From: an uncultured Bacteroidales bacterium
Lineage (GTDB): Bacteria > Bacteroidota > Bacteroidia > Bacteroidales > UBA932
Direction: 5' to 3'
NCBI GenBank assembly: GCA_946406095.1
Contig: CAMJJO010000057.1
Span: 1 to 10,832 of the forward strand
Length of the DNA stretch: 10,832 bases
Part shown: positions 1 to 6,376 of the stretch, piece by piece
Numbering within the stretch: the stretch's first letter is position 1
How the letters are laid out: each line of letters begins with the position of its first letter
The notes under the pieces: model-generated
The model's database searches: none
What the model was told of the DNA's origin: nothing
The model's input: only the letters and a program-made list of their open reading frames with translations
Program-made: the position numbers and the translations under genes

Positions 1-1
1 A

Positions 2-37
2 GAGAAACATGAATGCGCGGAAAAGCATGAATGCGAA
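2..37 (+). repeat. 18-nt tandem repeat encoding EKHEC(A/E)
   Basis: Positions 2-19 and 20-37 are two copies of an 18-nt unit that is nearly identical at the DNA level and encodes EKHECA and EKHECE. The next 18 nt (GEKCEI) may be a decayed copy. The array probably continues to the left of the window. Confidence 0.6.
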
Positions 38-271
38 GGCGAGAAGTGCGAAATCCCCGTTCCTGACGTTGCCGTGAAGCAGGTAGTCGACATCAAGACC
101 GCCGAAGGAAAGACCGTGAAGGCATGGAAGAAGGCTGTCAAGGCTACCGAGGCCGTTCCCGCCTGCCACAAGAAACCCTGCTGCAAAGAAAAAGCAGAGT
201 GCGGTGAGAAGACCGATTGCTGCGGCAAGTGCGAAGGCGAAAAGAAAGAATGCTGCGAGAAGGCAGAATAG
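2..271 (+). CDS. C-terminal part of a Cys/Lys/Glu-rich small protein (5' end outside window)
   Basis: The reading frame is open to the left edge and ends at TAG 269-271, giving 89 visible residues. A GTG at 74 is a possible internal start, but the same unusual composition continues upstream of it, so I treat the gene as cut by the window. The visible part starts with two copies of a hexapeptide EKHEC(A/E), then a less cysteine-rich middle (VPDVAVKQVVDIKTAEGK), then a tail with nine cysteines, several as CC pairs (PCCKEK, DCCGKC, ECCEKAE). In total there are 12 Cys and 3 His, with Lys and Glu dominating the rest. No membrane segment is visible. I do not recognise the family. Clustered Cys/His suggests soft-metal binding (metallothionein-like or a metal-sequestering tail), which is inference from composition only. 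It converges with the serine hydrolase gene across a hairpin-bearing gap. Confidence 0.6.
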   Translation, partial: EKHECAEKHECEGEKCEIPVPDVAVKQVVDIKTAEGKTVKAWKKAVKATEAVPACHKKPCCKEKAECGEKTDCCGKCEGEKKECCEKAE

Positions 272-280
272 TTTTCAAAG

Positions 281-317
281 TGCTGTTAACGTCCCCAAAA
301 CAAGGACGTTAACAGCA
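281..317. repeat. Perfect hairpin H1 (14-bp arms), related to hairpin H2
   Basis: Arm 281-294 is the exact reverse complement of 304-317, with a 9-nt loop (ccaaaacaa). It lies 9 nt after the stop of the Cys-rich gene. On the + strand it is followed by an A-run, not a T-run, so it is not a classical intrinsic terminator in that direction. The 37-nt unit aligns without gaps to 332-368 with 31 matches. Confidence 0.8.
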
Positions 318-328
318 AAAAAGCCTTA

Positions 329-371
329 AAATGCGGTTGACGTCCCGAAAACAGGGACGTCAACCGCATTT
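329..371 (-). terminator. Perfect hairpin H2 (18-bp arms), possible terminator of the minus-strand operon
   Basis: Arm 329-346 is the exact reverse complement of 354-371, with a 7-nt loop (gaaaaca). It begins about 20 nt after the TAA stop of the serine hydrolase gene, where a terminator would be expected. On the minus strand the stem is followed, after a short AAGGC interruption, by a run of six T (positions 322 to 317), so the U-tract is imperfect. It could also act as a transcript-end stabiliser or be a REP-like mobile palindrome. Confidence 0.6.
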
Positions 372-390
372 AGTATGTCCGAATCCAGAC

Positions 391-1692
391 TTATTTGGCA
401 TCCATCGCCTGGAACAGATTCTGCTCCGGCAGTTTGGCGCTGTAGCGCTGCCTGCACTGAGCAATAAAGTTATGGACGGTCCGGGAGAATCTCGGACCTT
501 TCCATGCGTGGGTGTTGGAGAGGAAAATCCAACACTCCCCGTCGGGGAAGTAGCCGATGTAGGCGCTGGTGCCTGAAAGAGAGCCTGTGCGTATCCAGCC
601 CTTGATGGGATGCACGCTGTTCCAGCCAAGCCCGTATTTGTGATCCTCGGTGTAGGTGGTCATCTCCCGGACGCTCTTGATACTCAGGATGTCCGGCACG
701 CCTTTACGGCCGTCGATGGATGCAAGGAAGCGGGCGAGTTCAGGCCCCGAGCAGACCCAGGCGCCGGCCCCCTTCAGCATACGGATATCGTTGCCGCCAT
801 AGCAGCGCACCACAGAATCCGGGCTGTTGTCGTATTTGGGCACCAGGGGATCGTTATCCTGCATATGGTAGCGGCTCTCGCCGGGAAGACGCTCCTCGTA
901 GCTATTGTATGCCAGATGGAAATCCTCGCATCCGGCGGGCTCCAGCACATTTTTCTGCATCCATTTCTCGTAGTCCTGCCCGGTCTTTCGCTCGATTATC
1001 ATACTCAGCAGCAGATAGCCGAAATTGGAATATTCATGGCTCTTGCCGGGGGTGTAGCCGAGGCGCTTGCGCACCGCGATGGAGGTGAGCGTCTCCTGGT
1101 CGGGAGCTTCCTTCAGGTGGTAGATATTCATCCAGTCCCGGCTGCGGAACATAGGGTCTCCGCGGCGGATGGTGAGGCCGCTCTCGTGGCGCAGGAGCTG
1201 CTCTACGGTAATGTCGTAGTAGGCCTTGTCGGTGATGTGATTGCTGTAGAGGGTGTCGTTGAGGATGCCGGAAGGGCCGAACACTTTGTCGGAGAGGCTG
1301 AGTCTGCCATCCTCCACCAGCTTCATTATTCCAGCGGCCGTAATCAGCTTGCTGACGGATGCCACCCGCATTATGGTGCCCGGGCGCATCGGCTCTTCCT
1401 TTTCCTTGTCCGCCCAGCCGAAGCCCTTGGCATAGAGGAGGGAATCGTTCCGCATGATGCAAAGCTCAAGGCCGCGGATCTGCCAGCGCTGCATAAAAGT
1501 CTTCACTTCCTTTTCCATACGCGCAAGCCCCTCTGTATCAGACATTTCGTTGGTGAGTGCGGCATTGATTCCGCGTATGCCCCTGGAGGCCTTGGCTTCG
1601 TCCTTGCCGGAGGGAAGGGCGATGATGACTATAATCAGCACTGCCAGCACGGCAAGCGCTCCGTAGACATATTTCTTATTGCGGATTTTCAC
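391..1692 (-). CDS. Membrane-anchored SxxK serine hydrolase (beta-lactamase / class C PBP-like family)
   Basis: 433 residues of the beta-lactamase-fold serine hydrolase family (Pfam Beta-lactamase, MEROPS S12-like). An N-terminal hydrophobic segment (about residues 8-27) preceded by basic residues suggests an inner-membrane anchor or uncleaved signal, with the catalytic domain in the periplasm. Catalytic motifs are in order: SxxK as S112-V-S-K115, YxN as Y221-S-N223, and a third motif RTG at 368-370 where KTG or HxG is usual. HESGL (169-173) is also typical. Likely substrates are peptidoglycan D-Ala peptides or other peptides and esters; the sequence does not decide. The GTG start at 1692 is chosen because it supplies the membrane segment; the next downstream Met (residue 50) would remove it. 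This start overlaps the end of the MATE gene by 17 nt, so it is the last gene of the operon and probably translationally coupled. Confidence 0.85.
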   Translation of the reverse strand: MKIRNKKYVYGALAVLAVLIIVIIALPSGKDEAKASRGIRGINAALTNEMSDTEGLARMEKEVKTFMQRWQIRGLELCIMRNDSLLYAKGFGWADKEKEEPMRPGTIMRVASVSKLITAAGIMKLVEDGRLSLSDKVFGPSGILNDTLYSNHITDKAYYDITVEQLLRHESGLTIRRGDPMFRSRDWMNIYHLKEAPDQETLTSIAVRKRLGYTPGKSHEYSNFGYLLLSMIIERKTGQDYEKWMQKNVLEPAGCEDFHLAYNSYEERLPGESRYHMQDNDPLVPKYDNSPDSVVRCYGGNDIRMLKGAGAWVCSGPELARFLASIDGRKGVPDILSIKSVREMTTYTEDHKYGLGWNSVHPIKGWIRTGSLSGTSAYIGYFPDGECWIFLSNTHAWKGPRFSRTVHNFIAQCRQRYSAKLPEQNLFQAMDAK

Positions 1693-3049
1693 TGTGTTCG
1701 AGTTGACGGATCAGACGAATTATCAGTATGACGGTGCAGGTGAATGCCAGTACGTCGGATGCCGGATAGCTGAGCCACACGCCCTCTATCCCGAAGGCCA
1801 GCGGCAGCAGATAGAGTGCTGGCAGCAGGAAGATAAGCTGCCTGCTGAGCGAAAGGAAAACGCTCTTCTTAACCATCCCCAGGCACTGGAAAAGGTTGGT
1901 GCTGATGATCTGGAAGCCGATGATGGGGAACATTATGTTCATCAGGCGCATGCCGTGGACAGCCAGCCCCTTGAGTTCGGGGTCGTTGGTGAACATGGCT
2001 GCGGCCGGTCCGGGGAGGAATTCAGACACTATGAAGGCAGCCAGGGATACCGCCGTGGCGCATTTCACGCTCAGCCAGTATACCTCTTTCACTCTCTGGC
2101 CCTTTCCGGCCCCGTAGTTGTAGCTGGCGATCGGCTGCATCCCCTGATTGATTCCCATTATCACCATGATGAAGAGGAAGGAGATGCGGTTGATGATGCC
2201 GTAGGCGCCGATTGCGAGATCCCCGCCGTAATGGCGCAGCTGCTGGTTGATGAACATGGCCACCAGGCAGGCTGCGGTGTTCATCAGGAAAGGCCCCAGG
2301 CCTATGCCCATCGACGTGCGCGCTATCTTGGCGCTGAAGCCGAAGATGCGCTTGCCGAAATGGATTACATTCTTCCCGGAAGAGAAGTATATGATGCTAT
2401 AGACCAGCGACATGGTCTGGCAGAGCACCGTGGCGATCGCCGCGCCCTTCACGCCCAGACCGAGCCCGAAGATGAAGATGGGATCCAGTATGGCGTTGGA
2501 TATCACCGTGAACAGCGTCAGCCCCATGGCCAGCTTGGGATTGCCAGTGGCGCGTATCATCCCGTTCAGCCCGAAATACAGGTGGGAGATGATGAATCCC
2601 GCCAGGATTATTATCATATAGTCCCTGGCGAAGGGATAGATGGCCTCGCTGGCGCCGAAGAAGAACAGCACCGGCTTCAGGAAACAGAGCAGCAGGATGG
2701 AGAAGATGGCCCCCAGCACCACGTTGAGAGTCACTACGTTAGGCAGCACCTTGTTTGCCGTCACATAGTTCTTCTGCCCCAGCAGCATGCTCACCAGTGT
2801 GGATGCGCCCACGCCTACCAGGGTGCCGATGGCAGTGCCCAGGTTCATTATGGGGAAGGTGACCGCAAGCCCGGAGATGGCCAGCGCGCCCACGTCTTTT
2901 ATGTGGCCGATGTAGATGCTGTCCACCACATTATACAAAGAACTCGCGGTCATAGCTATTATGCCCGGGACCGCGTATTCTTTGAGCAATGTGCTTATTT
3001 TCCTGGTTTCAAGCTCAGTAGGAGCCTTGCCCTGTGTGCCTGCAGCCAT
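1676..3049 (-). CDS. MATE family multidrug/cation efflux transporter (MepA-like)
   Basis: 457 residues, the usual length for MATE transporters, with about 12 hydrophobic segments. These Na+ or H+ antiporters in the inner membrane export cationic drugs or metabolites. The N-terminal half has a typical MATE start (LYNVVDSIYIGH around residues 38-49, then GLAVTFPIMNL). The second half carries the family signature GINQGMQPIASYNYGAG (299-315), close to the MepA-type branch. GNPKLAM near 169-175, after a long hydrophobic stretch, also fits. The ATG start lies 2 nt after the stop of the FKBP-like lipoprotein gene, so the two are probably co-transcribed and coupled. The substrate cannot be read from the sequence, and multidrug export should not be assumed. 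Polysaccharide flippases of the wider MOP superfamily are an unlikely alternative. Confidence 0.92.
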   Translation of the reverse strand: MAAGTQGKAPTELETRKISTLLKEYAVPGIIAMTASSLYNVVDSIYIGHIKDVGALAISGLAVTFPIMNLGTAIGTLVGVGASTLVSMLLGQKNYVTANKVLPNVVTLNVVLGAIFSILLLCFLKPVLFFFGASEAIYPFARDYMIIILAGFIISHLYFGLNGMIRATGNPKLAMGLTLFTVISNAILDPIFIFGLGLGVKGAAIATVLCQTMSLVYSIIYFSSGKNVIHFGKRIFGFSAKIARTSMGIGLGPFLMNTAACLVAMFINQQLRHYGGDLAIGAYGIINRISFLFIMVIMGINQGMQPIASYNYGAGKGQRVKEVYWLSVKCATAVSLAAFIVSEFLPGPAAAMFTNDPELKGLAVHGMRLMNIMFPIIGFQIISTNLFQCLGMVKKSVFLSLSRQLIFLLPALYLLPLAFGIEGVWLSYPASDVLAFTCTVILIIRLIRQLEHSENPQ

Positions 3050-3051
3050 TT

Positions 3052-4068
3052 CTATTTGGGTGCTTCGGTTGTTTCTAATTCAAAGCAGAGAGGGGAATAA
3101 CTGGGAATCGAGGATCCCGAACCGCTGGCTTTGTAGCCGTAGCTGGAAATGAAGAAACAGATTCCTGCCTCTCCGGGGTGCATCAGGCTCAGCCCGTACG
3201 AGAAACCGGTGATGGTCTCGCTGTTGGTATCGCCCATGGTGATCGCAGTGAAATCTTCGCTGTCGCTATACCAGTTTATCTTGGTCTGTTTATATTCTTT
3301 GGATGCGGAATACAGGCCCCATACCTTGGCGGTGTCTGCGATTGTGGTATCGAACACTTTCTTGTTCAGCAGACGGCCGGTGTAGTTGATGTAGATGGTG
3401 GTATCCGAAGGGAATTTCCTGTCGGCACCCTCGCGGGTCTTGATATAGAAAAAGCCGGGATATGTCTCATCCTCTTTGGCCTCAGGGTAATTGGCCGCAA
3501 GGAAACGCTTCAGTGAGTCCCTCTCCCAACGCTCGGAATCGTTGAAGCACTCGATCATCTCGAATTCGTAGATGTAGTCGGTGCCGGAGCCTTTCTCAAG
3601 ATACTTTTCGGGGGTATCGTAACGGTCTGTCCCGCTAAGCCAGCCCGGAATCACCACGGTCTTGCGCCCGCCCATCCTCATTGTGGAAATCGCCTCTTCG
3701 ATGCCGGCACTCAGGTTCTCCTGGTTCTCCCCGCGGTATGCCACCAGCGGCCCGTAGTAGTAAGTGTCGTTGTATATGCCGCACTTCTTGCATATCCTGG
3801 CGTCGGTGGAAATGTTCAGTTCCCCGTCCAGGGTGTAGCGGGAGTAGTTGATACGCACATACATGGAATCTTCCGGCAATTTGCCCGTGCCGGGAGTTTC
3901 GCTGAGTATATATGCCCCGAGCGGGGTGCGGGTGGCTGCCGGATGGTTCTGGGCGATCCAGGCCTCCAGATAGCGTTTGGCATCGTCATTCTTGCCTACA
4001 GTCTTTTCCTTCGCACATGAAACCAGTGCGAGGATGGATGCCGCTATGATCAGATATCTGAGTTTCAT
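3052..4068 (-). CDS. Lipoprotein with two FKBP-type peptidyl-prolyl isomerase-like domains
   Basis: 338 residues. The frame is open further upstream, but the real start is the ATG at 4068, because it opens a lipoprotein signal: basic start, hydrophobic stretch, and lipobox ALVSC with C18 as the lipidated cysteine. The protein is an internal duplication. Residues about 30-175 and 183-335 each begin with an (R)YL/(R)FL helix, then a Tyr-rich strand (VRINYSRYTLDGE and IYINYTGRLLNKKVFDTT). The second copy keeps the FKBP hallmarks VFD (238-240) and the end pattern MHPGEAG-ISSYGYKASGSGSSIP. The first copy is more divergent and has an insertion with CKKC (93-96). Expected site is the periplasm or outer membrane, as a folding factor for exported proteins; GldI of gliding bacteria is a family relative. 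It sits 8 nt after the DHH gene and 2 nt before the MATE gene. Confidence 0.8.
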   Translation of the reverse strand: MKLRYLIIAASILALVSCAKEKTVGKNDDAKRYLEAWIAQNHPAATRTPLGAYILSETPGTGKLPEDSMYVRINYSRYTLDGELNISTDARICKKCGIYNDTYYYGPLVAYRGENQENLSAGIEEAISTMRMGGRKTVVIPGWLSGTDRYDTPEKYLEKGSGTDYIYEFEMIECFNDSERWERDSLKRFLAANYPEAKEDETYPGFFYIKTREGADRKFPSDTTIYINYTGRLLNKKVFDTTIADTAKVWGLYSASKEYKQTKINWYSDSEDFTAITMGDTNSETITGFSYGLSLMHPGEAGICFFISSYGYKASGSGSSIPSYSPLCFELETTEAPK

Positions 4069-4076
4069 ACTTGTTT

Positions 4077-5108
4077 TCAGTTCGTCGTTTCGTTTCGCAG
4101 AAATCGTGCCGCAATCTCTTCGAGATAAGCGGCGGCTGCATCTTTGGATGGAATATCTTCCGGCCAGAAGATTTTGCCTCCCGCAGCAAGTTCGTGCCCG
4201 CCTCCGTGGAAGAAATCCCGGGCCATGTGCTGGGCGGATAGGCCCCTCTTCGAGCGTATGCTCACGCGGAACAGGCCTCCTTCCTCCCGGATGAAGATAT
4301 TGAGGCGCACGCATTCCATGTTGAGGGGGATATTCACAAGGCCTTCCGTCTCTCCGTCTTCGAGCCCGTATGAGCGCTGCATCTCTTCCGTCATTATCAT
4401 GTAGGAGATGCCGGAGGGGAGGATGACCAGGTGCTCCGCCACCATGTCGGCAAAGGCGAATATGCGCTGCTCCCTGTCGCTATGGTAGAGTTTGTCTATG
4501 ATCGCATCCCTGTCCACGCCGGCCTGCAAAAGTTCGGATGCCATCTGCAAAGTGGTGGGAATCACGGAGTTGGCAAAGTTGTTCGTGTCGGTGGTCATCC
4601 CTGTCATCAAGGCCTCCAGGGAGCGGTGGGGGATGCTCCCGATGCTGCCGCCCTCAAGCTCTTTCAATATGAAATAGAGGAATTCGCAGGTGGAGGATCT
4701 CTCCGGCTCCGAGAATGCCAGGTCGAAGGCGGAAAGGTCCGGGTGGAGGTGATGGTCTATCAGCACCTTGGCTGCGGGGGATGCCGCCAATGAGGAGGCG
4801 AGCTGCTCCGTGCGGTGGAGGTCGTTGAGGTCGAGGATGAGGATCAGGTCCGAGCCCGCGATGCGCCCTTCGGCGGCTGCGGGATTCTCGGAAGCGTCCA
4901 GCGCGCCAAGCCCTTCTACGATGAAGTCCAAGGTCCTCGGGGCCTTGTCCGGAAGTATCAGGGAAGCATCTTTGCCGAGCCTTTCCCGCAGATAGACGAG
5001 CATTGCGGCGCCGCTGCCGAGAGCATCCCCGTCGGGATGAGTGTGCACGACGACGGAAACCTTTGAAGAGGCTTCGAGAATGCGGCTCAAAGATGAAATG
5101 TTTTCCAT
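4077..5108 (-). CDS. nrnA: DHH/DHHA1 phosphoesterase, NrnA-like nanoRNase / pAp phosphatase
   Basis: 343 residues, the normal size for bacterial NrnA-type enzymes, which degrade 2-5 nt RNA oligomers and dephosphorylate pAp in the cytoplasm. The DHH-domain metal-binding motifs are complete and in order: HTHPDGDALGS (22-32), ILDLND (91-96), the DHH signature at 118-120, and TGMTTDTNNF (169-178). The C-terminal DHHA1 domain has SIRSKRGL and the RNA-binding loop HGGGHELAAGG (301-311). It is the first gene of the four-gene minus-strand operon, with a -7 promoter element only about 10 nt before the ATG. The gene symbol is assigned by family resemblance; other DHH proteins such as cyclic-di-nucleotide phosphodiesterases usually carry extra N-terminal domains that are absent here. 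Confidence 0.88.
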   Translation of the reverse strand: MENISSLSRILEASSKVSVVVHTHPDGDALGSGAAMLVYLRERLGKDASLILPDKAPRTLDFIVEGLGALDASENPAAAEGRIAGSDLILILDLNDLHRTEQLASSLAASPAAKVLIDHHLHPDLSAFDLAFSEPERSSTCEFLYFILKELEGGSIGSIPHRSLEALMTGMTTDTNNFANSVIPTTLQMASELLQAGVDRDAIIDKLYHSDREQRIFAFADMVAEHLVILPSGISYMIMTEEMQRSYGLEDGETEGLVNIPLNMECVRLNIFIREEGGLFRVSIRSKRGLSAQHMARDFFHGGGHELAAGGKIFWPEDIPSKDAAAAYLEEIAARFLRNETTN

Positions 5109-5118
5109 TTTTCGCGAG

Positions 5119-5126
5119 CAAATTTA
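5119..5126 (-). promoter_or_regulatory. Bacteroidetes -7 promoter element for the nrnA operon
   Basis: On the minus strand these bases read TAAATTTG, matching TAnnTTTG. The end of the element is 10 nt from the ATG at 5108, which predicts a 5' leader of only a few bases. I see no clear -33 TTTG at the expected distance. Confidence 0.5.
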
Positions 5127-5135
5127 GTAAGAATA

Positions 5136-5166
5136 TTGCATTTGAAAAATGAAATTTCTAACTTTG
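5136..5166 (+). promoter_or_regulatory. Bacteroidetes promoter for the 5199-7703 operon
   Basis: TAACTTTG at 5159-5166 matches the -7 consensus TAnnTTTG. TTG at 5136-5138 lies 20 nt upstream and fits the -33 element. The predicted transcription start near 5173 leaves an AT-rich leader of about 25 nt before the ATG at 5199, with no Shine-Dalgarno sequence. It diverges from the minus-strand element at 5119-5126 in the same 90-nt gap. Confidence 0.65.
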
Positions 5167-5198
5167 TGCGGATATAGACGAAATTATAGAAAAGAAAT

Positions 5199-5894
5199 AT
5201 GAAAAAATCAGTCAAGATCATTCTGGAGATTGTCCTGTTCCTTCTCTGCGTCCTGCTTGTCGACCTTATCGTCAAGAGCATCATGAAGCCCGTGAACTTC
5301 AATAAGCAGAAGGCTTATCGTGAATCCGTGGCCATCCAGCGCCTCAAGGATATCCGTACCCTGCAGGTTGCTTTCAAGAGCGTGAACGGCAAGTTCACCT
5401 CCACCGTAGATTCCCTTGCGGATTTCTACAATAATGGCAAGATGGGCATCGTGATGCAGGTCGGTTCCCTGGACGACTCCCTTGCAGTCGCCCACACCGA
5501 AAAGGTCAAGAGGTCTTCCCGTAAGAAGATGACCGGCGAGGACTTCCTCAAGCTCTATGAAGCCGGAGACAAGAACCTCGTGTTCTCCGTCGAAACCAAG
5601 ATTCCCGTGAAGGACACCCTCTTCAGCCACAGGGATGATTTTGTGGTGGATTCCCTCAAGTATATCCCCTTCTCCGGCGGCCAGCCCGTCCTTATGGAGG
5701 CTCTCGTGAAGACCGTTTCCGGCGTTCCCGTTCCTCTGTTCGAGGCCAAGATGCCTTACAAGGCTCTCCTCAAGGGTATGGACAACCAGCTCCGCATCAA
5801 CCTCGATGCCGAGAAGAAAGACCAGAACCGCTACGAAGGCCTGCAGGTGGGTTCCGTCACCGCACCTAACAATAACGCAGGTAACTGGGAGTAG
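5199..5894 (+). CDS. Membrane-anchored protein of unknown function, weakly pseudopilin-like
   Basis: 231 residues. A single N-terminal transmembrane helix (about residues 6-27, after MKKSVK) is followed by a soluble domain that should face the periplasm. I cannot name the family. After the helix, residues about 41-80 (ESVAIQRLKDIRTLQVAFKS, then NGKFTSTVDSLADF) have the amphipathic helix plus nGkYt-dsL pattern seen in type II secretion pseudopilins. However, the charged segment before the helix lacks the G-F-T/S-L-x-E prepilin cleavage site, so this is only a resemblance. The remainder is rich in Lys/Asp and beta-strand-like, with a polar tail ending PNNNAGNWE. It is the first gene of the operon, and its TAG stop is 2 nt before the start of the DUF3822 gene, suggesting coupled expression. 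Confidence 0.7.
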   Translation: MKKSVKIILEIVLFLLCVLLVDLIVKSIMKPVNFNKQKAYRESVAIQRLKDIRTLQVAFKSVNGKFTSTVDSLADFYNNGKMGIVMQVGSLDDSLAVAHTEKVKRSSRKKMTGEDFLKLYEAGDKNLVFSVETKIPVKDTLFSHRDDFVVDSLKYIPFSGGQPVLMEALVKTVSGVPVPLFEAKMPYKALLKGMDNQLRINLDAEKKDQNRYEGLQVGSVTAPNNNAGNWE

Positions 5895-5896
5895 AG

Positions 5897-6376
5897 GTGG
5901 AAGTCTCCATTCTCACCGCTGCGTGCACCCTGGTGCCGTCGCATTTCTTCAACACGACTTCTGCAAGGGACATCCTTGGAGAAGTCGTTGCTTTGAAGGA
6001 GGGCGATGTCGTCAAATGGGCGGATGTGCCCCAGTACGATGCCGTGCTGGTGTATGCTGTTGAGAATGAGCGCATTGAGGCCCTGCCCGAGCTTTTCTAT
6101 GTGTTGCAGGACCTTCCCCGGTGCCTCGACTACAACAAGATAGTGGCTTCCCACAAGGAGGGCCGTCTCTATCTCGCGATAGCCCAAGGCGGAAGCCTCC
6201 TGCTGGCGAATGTGTTCGAAGCTCCGGATTTCACCACCGCCGAGTATTACATCTTTCTCGCGCTCAAGCAGCTCCAGCTCAATCCGGAGGTGTCCACCAT
6301 CTGCATGCGCAGTCTGGTGGGGCCCGAAGAGGAGATGAGCCTCTACCGTTACTTCAAGTCGGTGGAGCAGATATGA
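5897..6376 (+). CDS. DUF3822 family protein, N-terminally short
   Basis: 159 residues from a GTG start. An in-frame TAA at 5882-5884 rules out extension upstream. The sequence resembles the C-terminal part of DUF3822 (Bacteroidetes family of unknown function, as I remember it in the actin-like ATPase clan): TLVPSHFF at 11-18, then DAVLVYAVEN, YLAIAQGGSLLLANVF, and the TAEYYIFLALKQLQLNPE block near 120-137, ending LYRYFKSVEQI. Family members I recall are about 250 residues, so the first lobe of roughly 90 residues seems missing. This could be genuine shortening in this lineage or an old deletion. It overlaps rsmD by ATGA (6373-6376) and follows the membrane protein by 2 nt, so all are translated from one message. 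Function unknown. Confidence 0.7.
   Translation: MEVSILTAACTLVPSHFFNTTSARDILGEVVALKEGDVVKWADVPQYDAVLVYAVENERIEALPELFYVLQDLPRCLDYNKIVASHKEGRLYLAIAQGGSLLLANVFEAPDFTTAEYYIFLALKQLQLNPEVSTICMRSLVGPEEEMSLYRYFKSVEQI

Noticed and set aside
281..371. Two similar 37-nt units as a mini CRISPR array
   Set aside because: Only two units, a 14-nt gap too short for a spacer, full-length palindromes, and no cas genes nearby.
331..576. 81-codon + strand frame starting inside hairpin H2
   Set aside because: It starts in the palindrome and runs antisense through the end of the serine hydrolase gene, with no recognisable features.
610..1731. Long + strand open frame (373 codons) antisense to the serine hydrolase
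   Set aside because: No recognisable motifs. The opposite strand carries SxxK, YxN and xTG in order, so this is a shadow frame.
1679..3100. Long + strand open frame (473 codons) antisense to the MATE gene
   Set aside because: Its translation is rich in His/Gln/Asp with no domain pattern, and it mirrors the codon bias of the real MATE gene on the other strand, which has clear family motifs.
4069..4314. 82-residue N-terminal extension of the FKBP-like lipoprotein
   Set aside because: It overlaps the DHH gene out of frame, is Arg-rich without structure, and would bury the lipoprotein signal that begins at the ATG at 4068.
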